This document shows positions 19,208-29,800 of a stretch of DNA of 64,000 bases, piece by piece. The notes under the pieces are model-generated. The model was not told where the DNA came from. It ran no database searches and saw only the letters and a program-made list of their open reading frames with translations. A program made the position numbers and the translations under genes. Location: the NCBI RefSeq assembly GCF_009909155.2, contig NZ_JAAAPM020000020.1:1-64000 (forward strand), read 5' to 3'. The stretch's first letter is position 1. Each line of letters opens with the position of its first letter. The stretch is from Flavobacterium undicola (GTDB lineage Bacteria > Bacteroidota > Bacteroidia > Flavobacteriales > Flavobacteriaceae).

Positions 19208-19225
19208 ATATCATAAATAATCAGA

Positions 19226-19304
19226 TTAAACCATCATGAACTTTTTAATTTCTTTGTCGGAAATCTTAGGATTGGCTCCTTCGTGACCTGCGACCAATGT
19301 ACCA
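19226..19304 (-). pseudogene. 3' remnant of a fructokinase gene
   Basis: On the minus strand this reads as the last roughly 25 codons of the fructokinases found elsewhere in the window, including EGANPKISDKEIKKFM and the same stop codon. The homology stops abruptly at about 19304. Beyond it, 19305-19427 holds unrelated sequence with a locally GC-rich stretch (GGGGACCTCTTAGATTGACG at 19333), which I cannot assign. The remnant abuts the rpe terminator, so an intact copy probably once sat here. Confidence 0.8.
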
Positions 19305-19427
19305 TTCATTAAATACTTCCTAATACAATAGGGGACCTCTTAGATTGACGTCCGGCACAACGGTCGCAATAGTTTAATAATTATAGCTTTTTGTAATGAC
19401 AATCAAGTTGATACTATATTAATACAA

Positions 19428-20864
19428 TTACCATATTTTTGAAATTTCATGAAACTCCATAGAGACCAATTTAATACTCCCATCTGAAAACAATGAGATA
19501 TCATTATTTTCTGGTGAAAAAGCAAATTGTTCAGAATAAGAATAAATCCCTTCGTTAGCAAAAACCTCAAGTTGCCCCCAGTCAACAAGCATCCTTATTT
19601 TAATCCTATTTAACGCATTTGGTTTGAGCTCTTCATCAAGTAAAACATTACTCTTAACATGATAAGCAACCGTTTTATTGGCTATTTTGAATCCAAACTT
19701 TGAAGCAGTTGTATTTGTTAAATCAAATTCTGCAACAATTTCAAATTGTTTAGATTTTATAGAAGATAAAAGATTACTATCAGGACTAACAATTTGACTA
19801 TCCCATTTGTTTTCATTTGAATACAAAGAAGCAATTTCATTTATAGGATTTCGTGTTATTCGCATTTGTCCGGCATAAGTTACCAGTCCAACCGAAACAG
19901 GGAAAGTGGCATTTCTTTTCCATATACTTTCGCCAAGACCTCCGTTCCAATGATCCATCCATGCAAGTTGAATAATTCTATTGTCATTATTAGGAAGACT
20001 TCCCAAAGTAAAGGTTTGAGCAGCATAAAAATCGTTTCCTAACGTCATTATTTGTGTTTTTTGTCCTGCATCCGGTTTAAAACTAGTCCCATCAAAATTA
20101 CCTACCAGATAAGAGCCATTTGCATCCATTAAAATCCATTTCATATTGTTTTTATCCCCATCCAGTAGTAATTCAAATATGTCCGGACACTCAAAGCCAA
20201 AACCAATATTACTCAAAAAGGTCCAGTTGATCAAATCGGTTGACCCATAAAAAGTGGTACCCTTTTCATATATTGCCATTACCCATTTATTGCTTGGTTT
20301 ATGAAAGAAAACACGCGGATCTCTTGGATCGGCACCTTTAGTAACATTCGCTACCGGATTTTTTTTATAATCGTGCCATGTGTTCCCTGAATCTATAGAC
20401 CATGAAAGACATGTTCCAACTCCCGTACCTGTATAAATGGCAACAATTGCCTCTTTTTCTGTTCCGGTAATTTTTTGGGAAGCTTTACCTGAAACAACAA
20501 CTGCACTTCCTGAAAAAACTTCATTACAGGCTGCATTTCTTATTGCAGCATCTGGTAAATCTGATTTGAGGGGAATCAACGCAATACCTTCATCTTTCCA
20601 ATGTAATAAATCAGTCGAAGTTGCATACCCCCCATGTCTCACCTGTTCTCCCCATTGGTAAATCATATGATATTTGCCTCCCTGATAAACCAATCCATTA
20701 ATATCATTCATCCAGCCTGTTTTAGGGCTAAAATGATACTGCCCTCGAAAATTTTCATTGTAATCCACTTTACCTTGCGGTTTAAACTGCCCATAAACAG
20801 TCACCTGCATTCCAATAAAAAGAATACATAAGATGTAAAAACCAAAATTGTTTATTTTATTCAT
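19428..20864 (-). CDS. GH32 beta-fructosidase, secreted
   Basis: A 478-residue glycoside hydrolase with a signal peptide cleaved near VYGQ (residue 26). The catalytic set of family GH32 is present: nucleophile D54 in WMNDING, transition-state stabiliser D182 in PRDPRVFF, and acid/base E225 in FECPDIF, then a C-terminal beta-sandwich. Such enzymes release fructose or short fructans from levan, inulin or sucrose; which linkage is cut cannot be read from sequence. It is the last gene of unit 1, separated from the fructokinase upstream by 225 bases that contain a 19-base A-tract. No lipobox, so probably periplasmic or released. Confidence 0.9.
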   Translation of the reverse strand: MNKINNFGFYILCILFIGMQVTVYGQFKPQGKVDYNENFRGQYHFSPKTGWMNDINGLVYQGGKYHMIYQWGEQVRHGGYATSTDLLHWKDEGIALIPLKSDLPDAAIRNAACNEVFSGSAVVVSGKASQKITGTEKEAIVAIYTGTGVGTCLSWSIDSGNTWHDYKKNPVANVTKGADPRDPRVFFHKPSNKWVMAIYEKGTTFYGSTDLINWTFLSNIGFGFECPDIFELLLDGDKNNMKWILMDANGSYLVGNFDGTSFKPDAGQKTQIMTLGNDFYAAQTFTLGSLPNNDNRIIQLAWMDHWNGGLGESIWKRNATFPVSVGLVTYAGQMRITRNPINEIASLYSNENKWDSQIVSPDSNLLSSIKSKQFEIVAEFDLTNTTASKFGFKIANKTVAYHVKSNVLLDEELKPNALNRIKIRMLVDWGQLEVFANEGIYSYSEQFAFSPENNDISLFSDGSIKLVSMEFHEISKIW

Positions 20865-21070
20865 CGTATTATTTATTATTAAAAAAATTGAACTTTAATT
20901 ACTAAAACTATTTCAAGATGTAGCTAAGTTGACTAACCTTGAATTCCTTTTTAATCTTCTGTTGACAGCAAATGTTTTCAATATCATTCTTTGTTTTCTA
21001 CTACTCAAAAAGTAGCTTAACACTTTATTCTACTTTGTTATATGCAAAAGGAAGAAATAAAGTATTATTG

Positions 21071-21089
21071 AAAAAAAAAAAAAAAAAAA
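21071..21089. repeat. 19-base A homopolymer
   Basis: An uninterrupted run of 19 A (19 T on the coding strand) begins immediately downstream of the fructokinase stop codon. No stem precedes it, so a classic terminator is not supported. The remaining gap to the GH32 start at 20864 shows no other recognisable element. Confidence 0.8.
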
Positions 21090-21986
21090 TTAAACCATCA
21101 TAAACTTTTTAATCTCTTTATCCGAAATTTTAGGATTGGCTCCTTCGTGGCCTGCCACCAATGCACCAATGGCACAAGCATAATTCAACGATTTTTGTGG
21201 CGATTTGCCTCTCAACAATCTTATAATTAAAGATGCCAGAAAAGAATCTCCTGCCCCAACGGTATCCACTACTTTTATGAAATAACCGCTGTTGTAATAA
21301 AACTTATCATTGTAATACAAAACAGCACCAAAAGCCCCTTTGGTCACACAAACATGTTTTGTATTTGTTTTTTTAGCGATGAATTTAATGTTTTGTTCGA
21401 AAGAATGATACGGCGATTCTAATAATTGACTTATCTCATGCAGTTCTTCATCATTGAGCTTGATGAAATCAGCTTTAGACATTAATTCGAGAAGTACTTC
21501 TGCTGTATAATACGGCGCTCTCAAATTGGCATCCAAAACTTTATATTCAGCCTTATCTAAAAGACCATACAGTGTAGATCTGGAAACCTCATCACGGCAT
21601 ATCAAACTCCCAAAAACAAAGGCATCGGCTTCTGAAACTTTTTCATCCATTTCTTTTGTCGGTACAATTTTATCCCAGGAAGAAGGATAGTGAATGTCAT
21701 AAGAAGCATTTCCTTTATCATTAACCATTACATGGACTACTCCTGTTTTATAATCTGCCCCAACTTGAATAGAATCAGAACTGACACCCTGCTCGTTTAC
21801 AAAAGATAAAATTCCATCTCCATCTTCATCAGCTCCAACTCGACTTATCATCGTTGTTTTCACCCCTAAAGAATTCATTCGAAGGGCAACATTCAACGGA
21901 GCACCGCCTATTTTTTTATGCGTCGGAAAAAGATCCCATAAAACCTCGCCAAAGCAAACGACATTTAAAATATACTTTTTATCCAT
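21090..21986 (-). CDS. PfkB-family fructokinase, unit 1
   Basis: A 298-residue sugar kinase that would phosphorylate fructose with ATP in the cytoplasm. It has the PfkB signatures GGAPLNVALRMNSLG (substrate region) and DTVGAGDSF, whose Asp is the catalytic base. An upstream in-frame Met at 22013 lies in a terminator hairpin, and the paralogue at 57862 starts at the same place as the ATG at 21986, so I chose 21986. It is nearly identical to the copies at 56966-57862 and the pseudogene at 34947. The gene lies behind a hairpin within unit 1, which may reduce its expression relative to the upstream genes. Confidence 0.92.
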   Translation of the reverse strand: MDKKYILNVVCFGEVLWDLFPTHKKIGGAPLNVALRMNSLGVKTTMISRVGADEDGDGILSFVNEQGVSSDSIQVGADYKTGVVHVMVNDKGNASYDIHYPSSWDKIVPTKEMDEKVSEADAFVFGSLICRDEVSRSTLYGLLDKAEYKVLDANLRAPYYTAEVLLELMSKADFIKLNDEELHEISQLLESPYHSFEQNIKFIAKKTNTKHVCVTKGAFGAVLYYNDKFYYNSGYFIKVVDTVGAGDSFLASLIIRLLRGKSPQKSLNYACAIGALVAGHEGANPKISDKEIKKFMMV

Positions 21987-22005
21987 AATTAAAAAACCAA
22001 AAATT

Positions 22006-22031
22006 AAAGGCAAGTTTATTTACTTGCCTTT
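22006..22031 (-). terminator. Hairpin between GH32/DUF4975 gene and fructokinase
   Basis: AAAGGCAAGT (22006-22015) pairs with ACTTGCCTTT (22022-22031); on the minus strand the stem is followed by TAATTTTTGG. It lies 20 bases before the fructokinase ATG and could terminate or attenuate unit 1. Confidence 0.65.
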
Positions 22032-22107
22032 AAACATTAACCAAAAAAATTATTAAACTACATTAAAACTCATATTGAAAACTAAATAGACTTTATCGCT
22101 ATTTAAT

Positions 22108-23658
22108 TTATTTTGTCAGTAATGGAATACTATAAGTCGCATTTAAAGTCTGAGTAATCAATCCCCATTTTTGCCCTCTCATTCCATAAATTCGATTACT
22201 TAATGCCCCTTTTCCATTAACATATAAAATACAAACACTACCATCACAAACCAAGTCTAAATCATAGGTTTTCCCAGCTTCTATTGTTATCGGAACACGA
22301 GTAACCTCAACTGAATTAGTTCCTTTGACAAAATATCCGGCAATTCTGTTATTAGATGGTTCGAAAACTATTTTATAATAACTGTTAGACATATTATCTG
22401 ACGCAAATACAAATCCAGTATTGCCAGTGTTGCCAGTATAGGACATCTGGGTATGGATTTTACTCGATTTCTCAAGTTTAGAAAATAGTAACACTGCAGG
22501 GGAATTACTTCCGTCTAAAGAAAAACTGCCTGTATTCTCAGTAACATCCCCTAAATTATCTTGAATTTCTAACTTGATAGGTGTTGTAAAATGATTTGAA
22601 ACCGATTCGGGAATTTTCAGGCCTAAAGTACTGTCACTATTCTGTGTAAGTTCATAGGTTACCAAATTTCCAGCCCAATCCTTGTTTCCCAAATCGGTCT
22701 CAGAGGAACGACGTGCTGTCCATCCAAAAAGGTATCGCTTATTACCATCTGAAGCCGTTTTAGCAGCATATAGAAATTCTCCGTCTAACATTTCATTTTT
22801 AGGAGTAACCCAAGGACCATTTAATGATGTGGCCATACGGTAATGTGTCCCTTTAGTGTTACTCCAATTTTCAGAGAAGAACAAATACCAATAAGCTCCC
22901 ATCTTAAAGATATCAGCACATTCCATCATCAGATAGTTCTCTGCAACTGTTGTTGTATAAATAGGATTCTGAACTACCCAATTGTTTACCGAAGGATCTG
23001 TTGTTATAAAATGCAATAACACTGCTTTATGTCCTGAATTAGTCATCGTACTAACTATCATGTGATATTTACTGTCTTCACTATTGTAAAACACATGTGG
23101 ATCACGAAAATCATAATCATTATAGCCCACAGGAGCGGTAAGTTTAAATGATTTGATTTTTGTCCAATTCTTTAAATCTGGACTTGTAGCGCAAAGAACA
23201 CTTTCCCTCGGATTATTTTGAAGAAAAGAAGCGATACCATTATTTCCGGTATAATAGAAATAATAAAGATTTCCAACTTTTACAACTGAGCCTGTACCAA
23301 CACCAAAATCCGCTTCATTAGTCGTACCATAAGGAATCATTCGTCCATTATAATCAAAATTCACAAGATCAGAAGTTTCAAACTCTTGAATATCGTGATA
23401 TCCTTTACCGGCTGGTTTATTCAAGGCATCATGCAGGAAAAACAGATGAAATTTTCCATTATCAAAATAAGGCATCACATCACCTACCCAACCCGTGGTA
23501 TTATAGGAATCTGTTTCTCCCATCCAACCGACAGGCGGCTGGGGAAAAACGTTAGCTGTTCCGTAAATATCTGCTGTATTTATTTTAGTGATATCATCCT
23601 GGGCACAGGATATAAACATCATTGAAAAAATAGCAGCTATACAATATATTTTTTTCAT
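22108..23658 (-). CDS. GH32-family lipoprotein with DUF4975-like C-terminus
   Basis: A 516-residue protein with a lipobox Cys at residue 18 (MFISC), so outer-membrane anchored. The five-bladed catalytic domain is divergent: GWVGDVMPYF supplies a candidate nucleophile D60 but lacks the NDPNG context, while FRDPHVF (D186) and MMECADIF (E246) keep the other two acidic residues. The C-terminal 170 residues resemble the DUF4975 domain that accompanies some Bacteroidota GH32 proteins. It starts 22 bases after the DUF4960 gene. A surface enzyme acting on fructan is likely; altered specificity is possible. Confidence 0.78.
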   Translation of the reverse strand: MKKIYCIAAIFSMMFISCAQDDITKINTADIYGTANVFPQPPVGWMGETDSYNTTGWVGDVMPYFDNGKFHLFFLHDALNKPAGKGYHDIQEFETSDLVNFDYNGRMIPYGTTNEADFGVGTGSVVKVGNLYYFYYTGNNGIASFLQNNPRESVLCATSPDLKNWTKIKSFKLTAPVGYNDYDFRDPHVFYNSEDSKYHMIVSTMTNSGHKAVLLHFITTDPSVNNWVVQNPIYTTTVAENYLMMECADIFKMGAYWYLFFSENWSNTKGTHYRMATSLNGPWVTPKNEMLDGEFLYAAKTASDGNKRYLFGWTARRSSETDLGNKDWAGNLVTYELTQNSDSTLGLKIPESVSNHFTTPIKLEIQDNLGDVTENTGSFSLDGSNSPAVLLFSKLEKSSKIHTQMSYTGNTGNTGFVFASDNMSNSYYKIVFEPSNNRIAGYFVKGTNSVEVTRVPITIEAGKTYDLDLVCDGSVCILYVNGKGALSNRIYGMRGQKWGLITQTLNATYSIPLLTK

Positions 23659-23680
23659 CGTTTATTTATTAAAAATTATT

Positions 23681-25075
23681 TTAATGATCGGCTAAATAAT
23701 TGATACTATTTTTAGTCAGTTGCTGAATGTTTCCTAAGAAACTATTTGCCTGACTCGGATTCCCGCTGGCATCTGCTTCATTATACCAGTCATAAGCTCC
23801 CATCGAGATTTCTACAACATTTATATTAGAAGCTCCCCCAGGAAATTCTGAAATAGTTACTCGTCCGTCAAGAGTATCATCCCAGTCTTCACTGGCAAGG
23901 TTATTACCTCCAGTTTGTGATCTCCAACCTGCACCATTTACATATCCTCCCCATTCCGGTATAAACCACCATGCAGTATGATTTAATCTAAAAGTACCGC
24001 TTTGGAGTAATTTAGCTTTACCCGTTTCAAAAGTTTGAAGATTTTGAAAAATAGGGTGATTTTCATGTCCTTTGAAAGACATTCCCCATGAATTTGCATC
24101 AACCCATCCACCAGGAGGAAAATCCCCCCAAACATTATTTGGTCCTTTTCCTGCAGGAACAATTCCAAGGGCATCTACATATTGAGAAGCGAAAGAAGTC
24201 AATAATAAATTCCCCCCAGAAGTACGGTAATTTTTTAGTGCCGTTATCACATTGTTACTTAAAGCAATAGTAGGTAAGTTTATGGCTGCATCATGATGCC
24301 ACCAGATAACATTAAAATTAGCTAAATTAGCCCCTCCGCTAATTTCATCAAAAGAGATGTAAGTTACATTTGAAAAATTATTAAACAACCAGTCAGATGC
24401 TGCTTTCTCATCAAGATTAGTAATTCCTTGACGTGTAGCTGCAGTCCCTAGAAAAGCAACCGAAATCCCTGTTACCGGAGTCGATACTGTTGCTGTGTAC
24501 TTTACAGAAATTGAACCTGAAGTTATTGTATAAATTACTGGAGAAGAAAAATTGATTGCCACTCCAGATGTAGGACTAATAGAAACTCCTGTTGACAATT
24601 CTATCACTGGAGTTAATGAAGTCAAATTAGTCCCTCCAGGCAGAGTCATCATAATGGTTTTATTTGCATTATTGATTGTTGCTTCAACGTTATTAATTTT
24701 AAAACTTAATATTGGATTCAAAACCACTACGTTTACCACATAGTCCTTATATAGATTTCCATTTATTACACGAATATATACTGGATTTGTAAAATCGATA
24801 GCCGTTCCCAATCCAGGATTAATTGATGCCCCTGCCGGAATGACAATTTCAGGAACCGCTGTTGTAACAGTTGAACCGTAAGGGAGTGTCAAGGTAATCT
24901 GTTTAGTTTTTTGATTAATTGTAGCATCTATACCATTTACCTTGAATGATGTTATACTAACGTCTACGTTAGTCTCTAAACCGTTTTTATCAAAATTGTC
25001 ACTGCTGCATGAAATGGTCAGCATACAAAAAAGCATTGCGATTGCTGTCAAGCAATTTATTATAATTCTTTTCAT
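23681..25075 (-). CDS. DUF4960 surface glycan-binding lipoprotein (two repeats)
   Basis: A 464-residue lipoprotein (Cys near residue 23 in LTISCSS). Two Ig-like DUF5018-type repeats occupy about 37-120 and 121-205, each with a SFKxNxxxATIN start. A DUF4960-type domain follows (about 208-464; WWHHDAAINLP, then VWGDFPPGGWVDANSWGMSF). In Bacteroides fructan loci the protein at this position (for example BT1761) binds levan on the cell surface. Here it lies between SusD and a GH32 lipoprotein, the same arrangement. Binding of fructan is inferred, not shown. Confidence 0.8.
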   Translation of the reverse strand: MKRIIINCLTAIAMLFCMLTISCSSDNFDKNGLETNVDVSITSFKVNGIDATINQKTKQITLTLPYGSTVTTAVPEIVIPAGASINPGLGTAIDFTNPVYIRVINGNLYKDYVVNVVVLNPILSFKINNVEATINNANKTIMMTLPGGTNLTSLTPVIELSTGVSISPTSGVAINFSSPVIYTITSGSISVKYTATVSTPVTGISVAFLGTAATRQGITNLDEKAASDWLFNNFSNVTYISFDEISGGANLANFNVIWWHHDAAINLPTIALSNNVITALKNYRTSGGNLLLTSFASQYVDALGIVPAGKGPNNVWGDFPPGGWVDANSWGMSFKGHENHPIFQNLQTFETGKAKLLQSGTFRLNHTAWWFIPEWGGYVNGAGWRSQTGGNNLASEDWDDTLDGRVTISEFPGGASNINVVEISMGAYDWYNEADASGNPSQANSFLGNIQQLTKNSINYLADH

Positions 25076-25107
25076 AATTTATTTTTTAGATATTGATTCG
25101 TATTTAG

Positions 25108-26805
25108 TTAATAACCTGTGTTTTGTTGATACAACCCCTGGCTGAAATTAATTTGAGAAAGTGGTATCGGACAATATTCTTCTTTATTTTTATCAAAATG
25201 GGCCTCATTAAAAAACGAACGCTTTGTTTTCTCGATATTATAATAATTGTTTAAAGTTTGATCCGCAATACCCCAACGTACTAAGTCGAAAAAACGATTT
25301 CCTTCCATTGCAAATTCTAAACGGCGTTCCCATCGTAATGCCTGACGTGCATATCCTTGTGTCCAAGTACAATTTGTACCATTTATGTATTCGGCAATTT
25401 TAACATTACTGTCATAAGCTGAAGTAAATTTGTTGCTTTGTGATGCACGATGGCGAATCTGATTTATTAGTGGTAATGCTTCATTATGTTGTCCTAATTC
25501 AATGTATGCCTCAGCTCTCATTAATATAACATCGGCATATCTAATTTGGATTCTATTTTTTGTATTCCCATAAAAAGGATCTACGTTAATCAAACAACCG
25601 CAAGCAGGATCCACATTCTCTTTTAGTGAAGCATAATTCCCATAGGCATCTGGCGAACGGTTCCAGTTCTCCTGAAATGTTAAATCAGCACTATATTTCC
25701 AAGGTAATCCGGGAATTGCCACTGTATGATATAATCTTGGATCTACATCATAATTGCTAATTTGTTTATAATTTAAATCTGCATTGTTATACGTATCAAA
25801 CATTGGTAATCCATCAGCCGAAGTCTTAAATGCATTAACCAAATTTTGGCTCGGTTTATGGAAATCACAACAACCTATACCTTGAGGTGTAGCCAATACA
25901 TCCGAATAATTAATTCGACCATGAAGTGTTCCATCATTAGCAGAATATTGAATAGCAAAAATTGATTCCTTACCATTTTCGTATTCACCAGGCATAAAAT
26001 TATTACCAAAATCAGATTCAAGTTGTGCTTTTCCGATTACTTGATCGGTTGCATCAATAACTTGTTGAAGTCTTTCGTGGTTTATGCTAACTACATTATA
26101 ATTATCATCTTGTTGATAAGCCTGATATAAACGTACTTTTGCCAAATAAGAATAAGCTGCTAACTTTGTTGCACGACCAACCTCAGGCTGTGTTTGTGGA
26201 AGTTTATCTGCCGCTGCTTGAAAATCTGCTGCAATTGCATCCCATAATTGGTCATTAGTCAATTCACGATTTGAAATTTTAGCATAATCGGCAATAGGGG
26301 TCTCTTCTGTTACATACGGAACATTTCTATACATTATTTTAAGCATAAAGTAAAAATGACCTCTCAAAAAACGCATCTCAGCTTCTCTGGTTTCTTTAAG
26401 AGGATATTGCTCTTTTGTTAATAGATTCAAAGCCGCCAGTGCTTTATTTGCTCTTGAAATCCCTACATAACTTATGTACCAAAAACGATCCAATTCGCCA
26501 AAATCAGAACGAATATTATTAGATACTTCAAAAAAATGAAAGGCCTGAATATCATTTGGCCCACTTCCTCCCTTATATGCATCATCTGAACGGACATTCC
26601 CATAAGGCCATAGACTAAAAGGAGTATCGTAATGATCATTCCCTAACGATGAATAAGCGGCATTCATAAATCCATCTACATTTTCAGGAGTCACCAGCAC
26701 ATCTTGTGAAAGCACCCCTTTTGGATTCTCTACTAAATAATCAGCAGAACAGGAAGATATAGTTATCAGGATTATAAGTCCTAAAACAGAATATATTTTT
26801 TTCAT
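25108..26805 (-). CDS. SusD/RagB outer-membrane lipoprotein, unit 1
   Basis: A 565-residue glycan-binding lipoprotein with lipobox Cys19 (LITISSC). It shows SusD hallmarks: an N-terminal TPR-rich body (ALAALNLLTKEQYPLKETRE, AEMRFLRGHFYFML), the NQIRHRAS helix, and a C-terminal WERRLEFAMEGNRFFDLVRW motif. It forms the lid of the SusC barrel encoded 12 bases upstream. It is closely related to the SusD at 60309 and more distant from that at 43433, so the three pairs probably handle related oligosaccharides. Confidence 0.94.
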   Translation of the reverse strand: MKKIYSVLGLIILITISSCSADYLVENPKGVLSQDVLVTPENVDGFMNAAYSSLGNDHYDTPFSLWPYGNVRSDDAYKGGSGPNDIQAFHFFEVSNNIRSDFGELDRFWYISYVGISRANKALAALNLLTKEQYPLKETREAEMRFLRGHFYFMLKIMYRNVPYVTEETPIADYAKISNRELTNDQLWDAIAADFQAAADKLPQTQPEVGRATKLAAYSYLAKVRLYQAYQQDDNYNVVSINHERLQQVIDATDQVIGKAQLESDFGNNFMPGEYENGKESIFAIQYSANDGTLHGRINYSDVLATPQGIGCCDFHKPSQNLVNAFKTSADGLPMFDTYNNADLNYKQISNYDVDPRLYHTVAIPGLPWKYSADLTFQENWNRSPDAYGNYASLKENVDPACGCLINVDPFYGNTKNRIQIRYADVILMRAEAYIELGQHNEALPLINQIRHRASQSNKFTSAYDSNVKIAEYINGTNCTWTQGYARQALRWERRLEFAMEGNRFFDLVRWGIADQTLNNYYNIEKTKRSFFNEAHFDKNKEEYCPIPLSQINFSQGLYQQNTGY

Positions 26806-26817
26806 AATATTTAATTT

Positions 26818-29800
26818 TTATAGAGATACATTTAATCCAACTGTGAAAGTTCTTGGTTGTGGATAACCAAATCCAGCATTTTCAGGGTCTACACCTGTAA
26901 AATCTGATGCTTTAAGTGTCCAAAGATTTTGTCCGCTTAAATAAACTCTAAAACTATCCATTTTAAATTTCGATGCTGTTTCTTTTGGTAAAGTATAACC
27001 AAACTGAACTACACGTAACTTTAAGTAGCGTCCGTTTTCAACAAAATATGTTGAAAACCTGGACTCAGCATTTTTATCAGTAGTTGAAATAGCCGGTATC
27101 GTTGAATTTGGATTAGAAGGAGACCAAGCATTTAACAATCTTATTCCTTTATTTGAACCGACATCATCTACACTCCAGAAATCCGTTTGATATTTTTTTT
27201 GATTAACTACATCAACATTTCCAATACCCTCAAAAAATGTAGAAACATCAAAATTTTTATAATTAAGACTGATATTAAGTCCATAGGCATAATCCGGATT
27301 TGGATTTCCAATCCAAGTTCTGTCTTTGTCATTGATAACATTATCATTATTCAAATCCTTATAACGGATACGACCAAGACCTTTTCCTTCTTGAATAGCG
27401 GAATTGAAAACTTCATCTTCAGTACGGAATAAACCATCTGCTACATAACCATACATTGAGTTTAATGGTCGACCAAGTATATTGTCAGTAGTTCCATTAC
27501 CTCCATAATTATTTTGTACTGAGGGTGGCAAATAGGTAATTCTATTCTTATTCATCGAAAGATTAGCATTAATCTCATATTTTAATCCCCATGAAGTTGC
27601 ATCATTATAGCCCAAAGAAAATTCCCATCCTTTATTTTCCATGGATGCCCCGTTTATCCATCGGTTTCCACCTTCTCCAATAACTCCAAGATACGGTGGC
27701 ATCACAAGAATATCTTTGGTGCTTTTAAAATAATAATCGATAGAACCTGATAATTTTTGGTTGAACAAACCATAATCTAACCCTACATTAGTTTGTGTGG
27801 TTGTTTCCCATTTTAAGTCATTATTTCCGGTTTGAATAGCAATAAAACCTGAATTCAATATACCGCTTCCCGCTCCAGAGATGTCATAAGCAGTTCCAAA
27901 AGAAGTTCCCCAGGTTGGATCTCCTCCAGCATAATTTGCTAAATAAAGAGAGTATATTGCTGTATTGCTGATTTCTTGATTACCAGTCTGTCCCCATCCT
28001 GCACGTAATTTAAGATCTGAAACAAATTTTGCATTATTTTTTATAAAATCTTCTTGAGCAATTCTCCATCCTGCTGAAAATGCAGGGAACGTACCAAATT
28101 GATTATTTTTACCAAAACGCGAGGAACCATCATGACGCAAAGTTGCTGAGAAAAGATATTTTTTATCAAAATCATATTCTATTTTCCCAAAATAAGATAA
28201 TAGACTGTAACTTGTAGCTCCTCCTCCAGTATAGGATTTCCCTGTTCCGGCATCTGGATACATATAATCAGGCGATTCGATTATGAAGTCATCTTTTCTA
28301 AGCCAGGTATTTGCAAAGTCATCTTTATACATCTCTGTACCTGCCAAAACATTGAAATTATTTCTTCCCAATGAAAATTTATAAGTTACCGTATTAGACC
28401 ACGTAAATTTATCGCTAGTAGATTGATCAATACTTACGGAATTTTGATCGTTTTTCAAATAACCCGAAACATAGCTGCGCTGTAATGATTTTTTATAAAA
28501 ACTACCGTAATCAATCCCAAAATTTGTTTTAACATTTAACCCTTTTATTATTTGCAAATCGGCATAAGCATTTCCAAAAAGACGCAAATATTTATATCCA
28601 TTGTCTTTGTTGTATTCTAATAATCTTACTGGATTTTGTCTATCATTCATTCCTCCTACCGGACCACCCCAACCTAATCCATCAACAGTATGAACAGGAA
28701 TTAATGGAAGTGCGCGTAATGCCGGATCTAACACCCCTGGCTCTGTAACTTCATTCGTTCTATTGATTGTGAAATTTTCACCGATAGTTAAATTATTATT
28801 CAAAAGTTTATAAGAACTGTTCATACGTCCAGACACACGTTTAAATTCACTGGTTTTCACTATGCCCTTATTGTCATAATAATCAACAGAAAAAAGATAA
28901 TTCCCTTTTTCAGTACCATTGGACACTGCTAAATCATATGAATCAGCTATTCCTGTTTGGGAAATTTCATTATACCAATCCGTATTTGAAGACTTTAGGG
29001 TCTGAGCGTTATCCAAGTATTCCGGCACCAATACTTTATTCAGTTTTGGAGTTCCATCAACGACTCCCCAATCAAATTGGTAACTTAAATTATTATTGTT
29101 GGGATTAAGGCCATCATTAATATTAGCTTGCCAAAGTGCTTGTCCATATTGTTCTGAATTAAGTACCTTTAAACGATTAGCGTAAGTAGAAAATGAAGTG
29201 TATTTATTAAAATTTATACGCATTATTCCCGATTTACCTTTTTTGGTTGTAATTATAATAACCCCATTTGAAGCTCGAGATCCATAAATACTTGCTGATG
29301 AAGCATCTTTTAGAACTTGTATCGTTTCTATATCATTAGGATTAAGCTCATGCATCCCTGATTTTGTCGGAACACCATCAATAACAAGTAATGGTGTCGT
29401 ATTTCCAAGAGTCCCTACTCCTCGAATAAGTACTGAAGTATTAGAACCACTTGGGGAACCATCTGAAGATATTTTTACTCCAGCGAGTCTTCCTTGTAAT
29501 GCTTTAAGAGGATTGGGTTCCACTTGCTTATTAAGTTGTCCCATATCAACAACTGCAACAGCTCCTGTTATGTCAGCTTTCTTTTGTGATGTATATCCCA
29601 CCACAACTACTTCATTTAATTGTTGATTGCCAGACACCAATTTAACATTAATGATACTGGTATTTTTAATTGCAATCGATTGAGAAACATAGCCTATAAA
29701 ACTAAATTCAAGAGTATCAGAACCTTTTAGGCCTTCTATGCTATATTTCCCATCAAAGTCTGTGGTTGTACTTTTATTCGTTCCAGAAACTTGAACTGTT

